A stretch of DNA of 64,000 nt. Origin: Sedimentibacter sp. (GTDB lineage: Bacteria > Bacillota > Clostridia > Tissierellales > Sedimentibacteraceae). Position 1 is the first letter of the stretch. The number at the start of each line of letters is the position of its first letter. Position numbers and translations under genes: made by a program. Below, piece after piece: positions 19,073 through 27,120 of the stretch. The stretch spans positions 248,001 through 312,000 of the forward strand of contig JAHDLA010000004.1 of NCBI GenBank assembly GCA_018436705.1, given 5' to 3'. The notes under the pieces are model-generated. The model ran no database searches and had not been told where the DNA came from. It saw only the letters and a program-made list of their open reading frames with translations.

Positions 19073-20130
19073 AGTACCTCCCCGGAGCTATTCTCCTTTT
19101 CTTGAGATTCACTTATTATATCAATTTTCCATCCGGTAAGTTTTGCTGCCAACCTTACATTTTGTCCTTCCTTGCCTATTGCAAGAGACAATTGATTATC
19201 AGGCACAACAGCAACAGCACTCTTCTCATTTTCACTGGCAGTAACCTTTACTATCTTTGCAGGTCCGAGGCTGTTTGCAATAAATTTTTCGGGATCTTTA
19301 TCATATATTATAATATCAATTTTTTCTTGGCATATTTCATCAATTATATTTTTTACCCTAGTTCCTTTATTTCCTACACATGAGCCTATAGGTTCTACAT
19401 TTGAGTCATTTGAAAAGACAGCAATCTTTGTTCTTGAACCTGCTTCTCTCGCTATTGAAAAAACTTCTATTATACCGTCATGTATCTCGGGAACTTCAAG
19501 TTCAAAAAGTCTTTTAACCAGATTAGGATGGCTTCTTGAAAGCATTATGCTTGCGCCTTTTCCTGAATTTTTAACTTCCACTATTACCGTTTTAATTCTT
19601 TCTCCAGGATTGTAAACTTCACCAGGTATCTGTTCACTGGTGGTTATAATTCCTTCGATTTTTCCTAAATCTACATAAATGTTACCTTTGCTCTCTCTTT
19701 GCACCACGCCTGTTAGTATATCGGATTCCCTGCCATAAAATTCGCTGAAAATTGATTCTCTTTCAGCTTCACGTATTTTCTGAAGTATAACCTGCCTTGC
19801 CGTCTGAGCAGCTATGCGCCCAAAATCCTTTTTAGGCTTGATTTCAATCTTGACTATATCTCCCAACTCATACTTTGCATCGATTGCTCTTGCATCTTCT
19901 AATGTAATTTCATAATTTTGATTTTCAACTTCTTCAACAACTGTCTTATCCTGAAACAATTTATACTCACCATTCTCTTCGTCAATATCAATGCTGAAAT
20001 TAGTTGCCTTACTGAAATTCTTTTTATAGCCCGTTTCTAAAGCAGCCTTTATAGCTTCAAGCACAACATCTTTGCGGATCCCCTTTTCTTTTTCAAGCTC
20101 ATTTAACGCATTTAATATTTCCTTGTTCAT
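19069..20130 (-). CDS. nusA: Transcription termination/antitermination protein NusA
   Basis: Binds RNA polymerase and nascent RNA to modulate pausing, termination and antitermination. The 353-aa protein contains the N-terminal RNAP-binding domain (about 1-125), S1 domain (about 130-200; DILTGVVQRESKGN), KH1 (ending CVGNKGTRVKNI) and KH2 (SLAIGKEGQNVRLAAKLTGW). It lacks the acidic repeats of proteobacterial NusA, as is normal for Firmicutes. The second of two adjacent ATGs has the better spacing to GGAGG. NusA is known to control its own operon in some bacteria (see the rimP leader hairpin). Confidence 0.96.
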   Translation of the reverse strand: MNKEILNALNELEKEKGIRKDVVLEAIKAALETGYKKNFSKATNFSIDIDEENGEYKLFQDKTVVEEVENQNYEITLEDARAIDAKYELGDIVKIEIKPKKDFGRIAAQTARQVILQKIREAERESIFSEFYGRESDILTGVVQRESKGNIYVDLGKIEGIITTSEQIPGEVYNPGERIKTVIVEVKNSGKGASIMLSRSHPNLVKRLFELEVPEIHDGIIEVFSIAREAGSRTKIAVFSNDSNVEPIGSCVGNKGTRVKNIIDEICQEKIDIIIYDKDPEKFIANSLGPAKIVKVTASENEKSAVAVVPDNQLSLAIGKEGQNVRLAAKLTGWKIDIISESQEKENSSGEVL

Positions 20131-20141
20131 CATAACCTCCG

Positions 20142-20606
20142 TTAAAAGTCCTCTAACAATTTATTTATTTTAGAAATATCTTTAAGATTAATAGTTATGT
20201 TTTCATCATTGCTTGAAATAACTACGCTGTCATCATTCTTTTCAACTAAAACACCCTCTATGGATTTTTTGCCGTCAATCGCCTTAAAGAACTTTGCTTC
20301 AACTTTCTCGCCTATGCTTTTTTTATAATCCCCATCTGATTTAAAAGCTCTTTCAATTCCCGGAGAAGATACCTCCAAAAAATATTGTTCTTTTATTAAA
20401 TCAGCCTCATCAAGCTTTTTATTAAGCGCCCTGCTAACATCTGCAGTATCATCAACTGTTATTCCTCCAGGTTTATCTAAATATACTCTCAAATATTTGA
20501 ATGGGCCTTCTTTTACATATTCAATATCAATTATTTTCAATTCTGTATTTTTGACAACACTGTCAACCATTTTCTTTACTGATTCTTCTATGTATTTTTT
20601 GTTCAT
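20142..20606 (-). CDS. rimP: Ribosome maturation factor RimP
   Basis: Assists 30S assembly around S12. The 154-aa protein has the N-terminal alpha/beta domain (IIDIEYVKEGPFKYLRVYLD, then GITVDDTADVSRAL), the linker motif YFLEVSSPGIERAF and an SH3-like C-terminal domain. The ATG at 20606 has AAAGGAG 6 bases upstream; upstream in-frame ATGs at 20633-20636 have no site. It is the first gene of the rimP-nusA-ylxR-ylxQ-infB operon and is preceded by a strong leader hairpin and promoter. Confidence 0.95.
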   Translation of the reverse strand: MNKKYIEESVKKMVDSVVKNTELKIIDIEYVKEGPFKYLRVYLDKPGGITVDDTADVSRALNKKLDEADLIKEQYFLEVSSPGIERAFKSDGDYKKSIGEKVEAKFFKAIDGKKSIEGVLVEKNDDSVVISSNDENITINLKDISKINKLLEDF

Positions 20607-20663
20607 ATTATCTCCTTTACCCTTTTTAGCCATCACTACTAATATTTTTATACATACAATCAG

Positions 20664-20690
20664 AAAGAGTGGGCTGTAATCCCACTCTTT
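20664..20690 (-). promoter_or_regulatory. Terminator-like hairpin in the rimP-nusA operon leader
   Basis: Perfect 10-bp stem AAAGAGTGGG/CCCACTCTTT with a 7-base loop, lying between the operon promoter and rimP. The minus RNA continues CTGATTG, so the U-run is interrupted and read-through is likely. A similar AAGAGTGGG hairpin upstream of rimP occurs, as I recall, in many Firmicutes. Confidence 0.75.
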
Positions 20691-20715
20691 GTGTCAAAAT
20701 TTCTATCTTCTGTAT

Positions 20716-20744
20716 ATTATATCACAATAAATTTTATTAATCAA
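20716..20744 (-). promoter_or_regulatory. Promoter of the rimP-nusA-infB operon
   Basis: Minus strand TTGATT (20739-20744), 17-base spacer, consensus TATAAT (20716-20721) with an extended TGA. The start point would be near 20709, giving a leader of about 100 bases. Confidence 0.75.
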
Positions 20745-20919
20745 ATAAAATTTATTATATACTCAAATATTGCAAACCGTTATCTTTTGACGCAACTATT
20801 ATTTAGATTTTCCTGCATTCAATATCTTATTTTAAGCAGACAGAATAAAGATCTGATACGTATTTGACGTTTCGTTTGCTAACCAATCGTTAAAATTTCG
20901 TAAAATTTATTGTTAACGC

Positions 20920-20948
20920 TTTACTGTTACCAAAAATTATGCTAATAT
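20920..20948 (+). promoter_or_regulatory. Candidate promoter of the KamA-like gene
   Basis: TTTACT (20920-20925), 17-base spacer, TAATAT (20943-20948). Transcription from here would give a leader of about 235 bases. Bases 20745-20919 show no gene; a TTGACG at 20862 has no good -10 partner. Confidence 0.5.
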
Positions 20949-20969
20949 ATAAATAAGCTTAACATATAA

Positions 20970-21130
20970 AGATATCACACAGATTTTTCATGAAAAATAT
21001 AGTAGCGTCATATCTCATTCCACTTTTATTTTACTGTTAAATAATTTCGCAAAAATCACTAATAATAAAATTATGATTTAACTAATCATACCGGGTTAAT
21101 AAAAACTCTTTATTAAACTCAATTTTTTTA
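20970..21130 (+). promoter_or_regulatory. Hairpin-rich 5' leader of the KamA-like gene
   Basis: Three inverted repeats follow the candidate promoter: ATTTTTCATGAAAAAT (20983-20998) enclosed by AGATAT/ATATCT (20970-21015); TATGATT/AATCATA with a 5-base loop (21072-21090); and TTAATAAA/TTTATTAA (21096-21116) followed after ACTCAA by seven Ts, which resembles a terminator. This arrangement suggests a cis-acting RNA switch or attenuator. I do not recognise a known riboswitch consensus. Confidence 0.4.
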
Positions 21131-21190
21131 GTATTTAATTTTAAATTGGAGTTGAATATGTTATAAACTTAAATGAATGGAGTTGAATTT

Positions 21191-22297
21191 ATGGAATGGA
21201 AATTACAATTGAAAAACAATGTTACAACAGCAGATGAGGTCAGCAAAGCACTGAACTGGAAACTTGGAGATAATGATAAAGAAAAACTTGAAAACATCAT
21301 TGAAAGATATCCTATGTCAATACCTGAATATTATTTATCTTTAATAAACAAGGACGATCCGGATGATCCAATAAGGAAGCTCTCTGTACCTTCAATACTT
21401 GAAACTGATATGAGCGGAAGTCTTGATACAAGCGGCGAAGCAAGCAATACTGTAGTAAACGGCCTTCAGCACAAATATAAACAGACAGCAATGTATTTAT
21501 CAACAAACAGATGCGCAATGTACTGCAGGCACTGCTTCAGAAAAAGATTAGTAGGAGTAAGTGACGATGAAATAAATAAACACTTTGATGAAGTTGTTAA
21601 TTATATAAAAGAACATAAAGAAATAACAAATGTGCTGGTATCAGGCGGAGATTCCTTCATGAACAGCAACGAAAAAATAGAAAGAATACTTAACGAATTT
21701 TCAAACATTGAACATCTAAGCTTTATTCGCTTCGGAACAAGGACACCTGTAGTCTTTCCCCAGAGGATAACAGAGGACAAAGAACTCCTTGATATTCTGG
21801 AGCGCTACAGCAAAATAAAGCAGATTTACATTATAACTCATTTTAATCACCCTAATGAAATTACTCATGAATCTACTAAGGCAATCGAGATGCTTAGAAA
21901 CATCGGTTTAGCCGTACGAAATCAGACAGTACTGCTAAAAGACGTAAACGATGATTCCAACACATTGGCATCTCTCATGAGAGGACTTACTGAAATAGGA
22001 ATACTTCCGTACTACATATTCCAATGCAGGCCGGTTTCCGGAGTAAAAAACCAATTTCAGGTTCCAATAAAAACTGCAATAAAAATAATGGATGAAACAA
22101 GAACAAAGTTAAATGGAATAAGCAAGGCCTTTAAATATGCAATGAGTCACCCCACAGGTAAAATTGAAATAATAGGACAGATCGGAGAGGATGAAGTGTT
22201 ATTTAAATACCACCAGGCAAAACATCCGAAAGATAACGGCAGAATATTAACCGTTAAGTTAACCGATGAACAAGCTTGGCTCCCTGATAAAATATAA
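21191..22297 (+). CDS. KamA family radical SAM aminomutase-like protein
   Basis: A 368-aa member of the lysine 2,3-aminomutase family. The radical SAM cluster motif is CAMYCRHC (CX3CX2C), and RFGTRTPVVFPQRIT and RPYY-like LPYYIFQC are family marks. The PLP lysine is probably in HPTGKIEI near the C-terminus. The two aspartates that hold the lysine side chain in clostridial lysine 2,3-aminomutase appear absent: the CDLSLG position reads CRPVSG and the DAPGGGGK position reads MSHPTGK. So it likely acts on a substrate other than lysine, or isomerises a different amino acid. The ATG at 21191 has GGAG 8 bases upstream; an ATG six codons earlier lacks one. It stands alone with its own leader and terminator. 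Confidence 0.85.
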   Translation: MEWKLQLKNNVTTADEVSKALNWKLGDNDKEKLENIIERYPMSIPEYYLSLINKDDPDDPIRKLSVPSILETDMSGSLDTSGEASNTVVNGLQHKYKQTAMYLSTNRCAMYCRHCFRKRLVGVSDDEINKHFDEVVNYIKEHKEITNVLVSGGDSFMNSNEKIERILNEFSNIEHLSFIRFGTRTPVVFPQRITEDKELLDILERYSKIKQIYIITHFNHPNEITHESTKAIEMLRNIGLAVRNQTVLLKDVNDDSNTLASLMRGLTEIGILPYYIFQCRPVSGVKNQFQVPIKTAIKIMDETRTKLNGISKAFKYAMSHPTGKIEIIGQIGEDEVLFKYHQAKHPKDNGRILTVKLTDEQAWLPDKI

Positions 22298-22306
22298 AGA
22301 ATAAGT

Positions 22307-22338
22307 AGCGAAGTTCTTTAAAAGAATTTCGCTTTTTT
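22307..22338 (+). terminator. Terminator after the KamA-like gene
   Basis: AGCGAAGTTCTTT pairs with AAAGAATTTCGCT (one G-U), ending in six Ts. Confidence 0.9.
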
Positions 22339-22427
22339 ATACTATATTTTTTATACTATATATGAAACTTTTGTAGTCCTTTTAGATATAATATTAGTAT
22401 TATATAATTTTCAAGGTGGTGATTATT

Positions 22428-23105
22428 ATGGAAATATTATACAACCTAAACGTGTATTCAATAACTCTTAGGATTCTGCTGTCACTTATATGCGGAGGCC
22501 TCATAGGTCTTGAACGCAGCAGGAAAAACCGGCCGGCTGGCTTCAGAACATACATGATTGTCTGCTTAAGCTCTTCCTTAATAATGATGACTAATCAGTT
22601 TATATATAATAATTTTCAAGGAAGTGATCCTGCCAGACTTGGAGCGCAGGTCATCAGCGGTATAGGCTTTCTTGGCGCAGGAACCATAATTGTAACAAGC
22701 AGAAGCCAAGTAAGAGGTCTTACATCGGCAGCAGGTCTCTGGGCTTCAGCTTGTCTCGGTCTAGCTATAGGAATAGGTTTTTATTTCGGTGCCGTTATCG
22801 TAGCTTTAGCCGTTTTTCTGATAATTACATTGTTAAAAAAATTTGATATATGGCTTACTTCAACTAACAAGTCTATAACCGTGTATACATCCTTTTCTAC
22901 GCTTGAACATTTTGACAGATTTATTACCTACTGCTATGAAAATAAATTTAAAGTCCATGATATTGAAATTACAAAAGACCCAACACTGAAGGATGTTACT
23001 GTAATTGCAATTATACAGCTGGAGGCGCATGAACGTATGAACCATATAGAGATAATTCAAAATTTCAGTTCATTTGAAGGCTTGATTCATATTGAAGAAC
23101 TTTAA
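22428..23105 (+). CDS. MgtC/SapB family membrane protein
   Basis: A 225-aa protein with five membrane segments in residues 1-135 and a cytosolic ACT-like C-terminal domain (about 145-225). Signatures are GGLIGLERSRKNRPAGFRTYM, RLGAQVISGIGFLGAGTI and GLTSAAGLWASACLG. MgtC proteins are linked to growth at low magnesium and, in pathogens, to inhibition of ATP synthase; in free-living bacteria the role is uncertain. The ATG at 22428 has AAGGTGG 8 bases upstream; two GTG codons before it lie within that site. An imperfect tandem repeat of TTTTTTATACTATA lies in the gap before it. Confidence 0.92.
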   Translation: MEILYNLNVYSITLRILLSLICGGLIGLERSRKNRPAGFRTYMIVCLSSSLIMMTNQFIYNNFQGSDPARLGAQVISGIGFLGAGTIIVTSRSQVRGLTSAAGLWASACLGLAIGIGFYFGAVIVALAVFLIITLLKKFDIWLTSTNKSITVYTSFSTLEHFDRFITYCYENKFKVHDIEITKDPTLKDVTVIAIIQLEAHERMNHIEIIQNFSSFEGLIHIEEL

Positions 23106-23122
23106 TCTTTACTGCCACACAA

Positions 23123-23154
23123 AAAATTGCAATCAACTCAATGATTGCAATTTT
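23123..23154. terminator. Bidirectional terminator between mgtC-like gene and L25
   Basis: Perfect 13-bp stem AAAATTGCAATCA/TGATTGCAATTTT with a 6-base loop between convergent genes; A-runs and T-runs flank both sides. Confidence 0.85.
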
Positions 23155-23173
23155 ACTATAATATATAATGCTA

Positions 23174-23785
23174 TTAAACATCAATACTCTCTGTATCTTC
23201 ATCAGGCTCAGGTTCAACACTTGCCTGTCTTTTTACCTCAACAATAGAAATAACACATTGTTCAAGGTTAGTTTCAGGTACAATGCCTTTAGGGAAATTC
23301 ACATCTGCAACGTTAATATTTTCGATACCGTTAATGTTTGAAACATCAATAGTAATTTCATCGGGAATATCCTGCGGCAGACCCTTTACACGAATAACAT
23401 CAAGCTGCGAAAGTGCCATGAGTTTCCTTAACTCCAGCTTCTCTACACCTTTGAGTCTAACCGGCAAATCAGCTTTAATTTCTTCACTCATAGATACTTC
23501 CTGTAAATCAACATTCAAAAGTTCTCCCTTAATTGGCGAATAATGAATATCCTTTACCATTCCTGTTATCGTATCTTCGTTTTCAATAGAAAGTTTAAAA
23601 AGCGCATATCTCCCGTATTTATTAACACTTTTCTTTAATTCGTCAGTCTTTAAATAAACCGATACGGAATCTTTTCCTTTACAGGATATACTAGCAGGTA
23701 CAAAGCCATTCTTACGCAACTTCTTACTTTCTCTGCTATTGGTATTTTCTCTTTTCTTAATTTTTAGTACACCTAATTCTGACAT
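23174..23785 (-). CDS. ctc: 50S ribosomal protein L25 / general stress protein Ctc
   Basis: Binds 5S rRNA. The 203-aa protein has the L25 domain (1-92; SRESKKLRKNGFVPASI, then GELLNVDLQEVSM) and the C-terminal TL5/Ctc beta domain (about 93-190; VKGLPQDIPDEITIDVSN), ending in an acidic tail. In Bacillus ctc is stress-induced through sigma-B. Here a sigma-A-like promoter stands upstream. AAGGAGG precedes the ATG. Confidence 0.93.
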   Translation of the reverse strand: MSELGVLKIKKRENTNSRESKKLRKNGFVPASISCKGKDSVSVYLKTDELKKSVNKYGRYALFKLSIENEDTITGMVKDIHYSPIKGELLNVDLQEVSMSEEIKADLPVRLKGVEKLELRKLMALSQLDVIRVKGLPQDIPDEITIDVSNINGIENINVADVNFPKGIVPETNLEQCVISIVEVKRQASVEPEPDEDTESIDV

Positions 23786-23853
23786 TGTAAATCCTCCTTA
23801 TTAATATGTTAAAGTAAATAACACCCCACATTATTTTAAAATGTTATAAAAAT

Positions 23854-23881
23854 AAGTTGAACTCTTCACGAAATCCAACTT
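23854..23881 (-). promoter_or_regulatory. Hairpin in the ctc leader
   Basis: AAGTTG/CAACTT arms with a 16-base loop in the minus RNA, followed by ATTTTTAT. It lies about 15 bases after the ctc -10 box, so it could pause or attenuate transcription into ctc. Confidence 0.45.
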
Positions 23882-23896
23882 TATTAATATATTCTT

Positions 23897-23924
23897 ATTA
23901 TACTATATTTCACAAAAATGTCAA
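23897..23924 (-). promoter_or_regulatory. Promoter of ctc
   Basis: Minus strand consensus TTGACA (23919-23924), 16-base spacer, consensus TATAAT (23897-23902). The -35 begins right behind the ispG stop codon. Confidence 0.75.
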
Positions 23925-23929
23925 TCTTA

Positions 23930-24991
23930 TTACATTTTTTCAATTTCAAGAAGTAATGTATCTATGATATCTTCTTCCTTAATCTTTTTTATTATTTCAC
24001 CCTTCTTGAATAACAGAGCTTCTCCTACACCGCCTGCAATGCCTATATCACACTGTCTTGCTTCACCAGGTCCATTTACGGCGCATCCCATGATCGCAAC
24101 ACTAATCGGCTTATCAACGTCCTTCAAGCCTTCCTGAATTTTTTGTGCAAGATCTATCAATTTTATTTTTGTTCTGCCGCACGTAGGACATGTAATATAG
24201 TTAATTCCAAAATTCCTTAAATTAAGGCTTTTTAAAATTTCCCTGGCAACCTTGACTTCTTCCCTTGGGTCATCAGTCAATGAAATTCTTAAAGTGTCAC
24301 CGATTCCGTCTGCCAGCAAGCTACCTACTCCAATTGCAGAACGAATACTTCCTTCAAACAAAGTTCCTGCGTGGGTTATGCCCAAATGTAGCGGATAGTC
24401 AACCTTTGCAGCCATCGATCTGTATGCATCTATTGTCATCTTAATATCTGTTCCTTTCATTGAAATAACAATATTTTTATAGTCCAAATCTTCTAATATT
24501 TTAACATGCTCAAGGGCAGATTCAACCATTCCCTCTGAAGTCGGTTTATTGCCATACTTCTTTAATATTTCCTTATGTATGCTACCTGCATTAACACCTA
24601 TCCTAATCGGAATATTTCTGGGCTTTGCCATTTCTACAATTTTTCTTACTCTGTCCGTACTTCCTATATTACCAGGATTTATTCTTAATTTATCTATTCC
24701 GTTTTCTATGGACTTCAACGCAAGCCTGTAATCAAAATGAATATCTGCAACTATTGGAATATTTATTTGCTTTTTTATCTCTTTTATGGCTTCCGCATCC
24801 TCACTATCCGCAACAGCAACTCTAATTATTTCACACCCTGCTTTTTCAAGCTGCAAAATTTGATTCACAGTAGACTTTACATCTTTAGTAAATGTGTTTG
24901 TCATGGACTGAACAGGAATTTTCACCCCGCCTCCTATCTGCACATTTCCTACCATAACACTTCTTGATTTCCTTCTGATTATCTGTCCCAT
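23930..24991 (-). CDS. ispG: 4-hydroxy-3-methylbut-2-en-1-yl diphosphate synthase
   Basis: Iron-sulfur enzyme of the MEP isoprenoid pathway, converting methylerythritol cyclodiphosphate to HMBPP. The TIM barrel begins with GGGVKIPVQSMTNTFTKD; the reductase-like C-terminal domain supplies the [4Fe-4S] ligands in TCPTCGRTKI and MGCAVNGPGEAR. The 353-aa length is normal for Firmicutes. The ATG at 24991 follows a GGGAGG site; the frame is open nine codons more upstream without a site. It follows rseP by about 90 bases. Confidence 0.96.
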   Translation of the reverse strand: MGQIIRRKSRSVMVGNVQIGGGVKIPVQSMTNTFTKDVKSTVNQILQLEKAGCEIIRVAVADSEDAEAIKEIKKQINIPIVADIHFDYRLALKSIENGIDKLRINPGNIGSTDRVRKIVEMAKPRNIPIRIGVNAGSIHKEILKKYGNKPTSEGMVESALEHVKILEDLDYKNIVISMKGTDIKMTIDAYRSMAAKVDYPLHLGITHAGTLFEGSIRSAIGVGSLLADGIGDTLRISLTDDPREEVKVAREILKSLNLRNFGINYITCPTCGRTKIKLIDLAQKIQEGLKDVDKPISVAIMGCAVNGPGEARQCDIGIAGGVGEALLFKKGEIIKKIKEEDIIDTLLLEIEKM

Positions 24992-25078
24992 ACATCCTCC
25001 CACATAGTATTGCAACAAAATATGTTAACAAAGCAATAGATGAGCTTAAATATCTTTTGCTCATCTATCTCTTATAAA

Positions 25079-26326
25079 TTAAATTCTCAATAATCTTAAA
25101 ATATCTTTATATGTTATAAAAACCATGAATGCAATAAGAGCCATAAATCCAATAAAATGTATATACCCTTCCTTTTCAATAGGTATAGCCTTTCCTCTTA
25201 TTGCTTCGATTATTAAAAACACAAGCTTGCTTCCATCAAGAGCCGGAATTGGCAAAAGGTTCATAAATCCAAGATTTATACTTATAAAAGCCGCTAAACT
25301 CAAAAGTGAAAGCAATCCGCTTTCGGCAGCTTCGCCAACCATCGATATTACCATAACAGGGCCACCCAATGCATCACTCCCCAGTTTTCCGGTTACAAGC
25401 TGGCTGATTGTTTTAAACATAAGCTCTATATAATATACCGTCTTGTATGCCGATGAAGAAATTGCGGTAACAAATGATTTCTCAAGTTGAGTGTTAAATT
25501 TAACGGCAATCTGTGTCTGAGGTGTTATGCTGAAATCAAGAGTATTTCCGTCCCTCTCAACTGTTACACTTACCGGCTGTCCGTCCGGTGTATTTTCAAC
25601 CTGACTTGTCAACTCCTCCCAAGTATCAATAGGTATTCCGTTTATTTTTGTTACTTTATCCCCGTCGTGAATCCCCGCTTCATATGCAGGAGAAGTTACA
25701 TCTGTAGGAGAAACTGTCGTTGTAGCCTTTCCGTCAACTACATCCGTGCTGATACCTACTATTTTTCTGTAGTTATTTTCAATCCTGGCCTGGCTTACCT
25801 CTCCGTTTCTTTCATATTCCACCGTATAGTAAGCACGATCCGGATCTGCTATTTCATAGAAGATATCCTCCCAGATATATGCCTTATCTCCGTTTATAGA
25901 TACAATTTTATCACCGGTTCTTAAACCAGCACTGTATTCATTTGAATCTTTATCAATGTAATCTATGCGATTTCCGTATACTCCAAATGATAAAGCAATA
26001 ATAATGAATAATGCAAGAGCGAAAACAAAGTTCATCAAAGGTCCTGCTGCTATAACCTTAAATCTTTGCCAGATTGTCTTTGTGCTGAAACTTGTTGAAG
26101 TTCTCACATCTTCCTCTTCGCCTTCCATTTGTACAAATCCACCTATAGGAATTGCTCTTATTGAATATATTGTTCCGTTTTTTTCTTTTTTGTAAAGAGT
26201 CGGTCCCATTCCAATTGCAAATTCATATACTTTTATGCCCACGCTTCTGGCAGCTTTGTAATGGCCAAATTCGTGAACGAGTACTATAGCCGAAAATACA
26301 AGAATAGCTGAAACTAATGTCAACAA
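25079..26326 (-). CDS. rseP: RIP zinc metalloprotease RseP/RasP
   Basis: Site-2 intramembrane protease that cuts anti-sigma factors and signal peptides. HEFGH at residues 18-22 in the first membrane segment is the zinc and catalytic site; LLPIPALDGSKLVF near residue 350 carries the second zinc-ligand region. Two PDZ-like domains lie between (about 110-190 and 200-280), and four membrane segments are visible. The gene starts with TTG behind GGAGG spaced 7 bases. In most Firmicutes dxr separates it from cdsA, but here cdsA is only 14 bases away. Confidence 0.94.
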   Translation of the reverse strand: MLTLVSAILVFSAIVLVHEFGHYKAARSVGIKVYEFAIGMGPTLYKKEKNGTIYSIRAIPIGGFVQMEGEEEDVRTSTSFSTKTIWQRFKVIAAGPLMNFVFALALFIIIALSFGVYGNRIDYIDKDSNEYSAGLRTGDKIVSINGDKAYIWEDIFYEIADPDRAYYTVEYERNGEVSQARIENNYRKIVGISTDVVDGKATTTVSPTDVTSPAYEAGIHDGDKVTKINGIPIDTWEELTSQVENTPDGQPVSVTVERDGNTLDFSITPQTQIAVKFNTQLEKSFVTAISSSAYKTVYYIELMFKTISQLVTGKLGSDALGGPVMVISMVGEAAESGLLSLLSLAAFISINLGFMNLLPIPALDGSKLVFLIIEAIRGKAIPIEKEGYIHFIGFMALIAFMVFITYKDILRLLRI

Positions 26327-26340
26327 TATTATACCTCCAT

Positions 26341-27108
26341 CTAGAGGAAATGGCGAATAAAGTAATAAATTATAGGAGCAACAAAAAGAACGCTGTCAAA
26401 TCTGTCTAATATTCCTCCGTGTCCGGGCAGCATATTGCCAAAATCCTTTACTCCGCTTTCCCTTTTAATTTTTGAAGCTGCAAGATCACCTGTCATTGAA
26501 AAGACAGATGCGCTCACACTAAATATTATAATGTAAATATATTTATTTATTCTTAAATAATTAAAATAAATCAACGACAGTATTACACATCCTATTATTC
26601 CACCGATTGCACCCTCTATAGTTTTATTTGGGCTTACCTCCGGATAGAGTTTATGCCTTCCGAAGATTTTACCTGAAAAATAGGCAAATGTATCAGAGCC
26701 GAATGCTATTATGTAAACGAGCCATACATATGGAGAGCCGTTCATAAGCATCATATGGTACATAAAGAATACTACATAAACTCCAATAAAGATTATCTCG
26801 GAAATTTTCTTAACATCAATTTTTTTATTGAATACAAATATAAGAAAATTTAATGATATGTATAAAAACATAAAAAAGTCGAAATAATGATTATACTCTG
26901 TTATCTTTTCAATAAATAATGCAATTGCAAACAAATAATTTACAATAGCCCCGTAACCAAAACCGTTATTAAAAAAAACTTTTGAAAGTTCATAGATAGC
27001 TATGCAGGTTATGCCGAAATAAACGAAATCATATACAGGCCCTCCCATATATGTAACAGCAGCAATAAATGCTCCTCCTGCTACCCCAGTAATAACTCTT
27101 TGTCTCAT
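26341..27108 (-). CDS. cdsA: Phosphatidate cytidylyltransferase
   Basis: Makes CDP-diacylglycerol from phosphatidate and CTP, the shared precursor of membrane phospholipids (used by PgsA at 1.9 kb). The 255-aa protein has about seven membrane segments and the full signature near the C-terminus: SKIKRESGVKDFGNMLPGHG, then GILDRFDS. It follows uppS with a 12-base gap, the usual order. Confidence 0.95.
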   Translation of the reverse strand: MRQRVITGVAGGAFIAAVTYMGGPVYDFVYFGITCIAIYELSKVFFNNGFGYGAIVNYLFAIALFIEKITEYNHYFDFFMFLYISLNFLIFVFNKKIDVKKISEIIFIGVYVVFFMYHMMLMNGSPYVWLVYIIAFGSDTFAYFSGKIFGRHKLYPEVSPNKTIEGAIGGIIGCVILSLIYFNYLRINKYIYIIIFSVSASVFSMTGDLAASKIKRESGVKDFGNMLPGHGGILDRFDSVLFVAPIIYYFIRHFL

Positions 27109-27120
27109 AAAAACACCGCC

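Noticed and set aside
22341..22427. Mg-sensing leader (M-box) before the mgtC-like gene
   Set aside because: The gap between the preceding terminator and the gene is under 90 bases, too short for an M-box, and the core motifs are absent.
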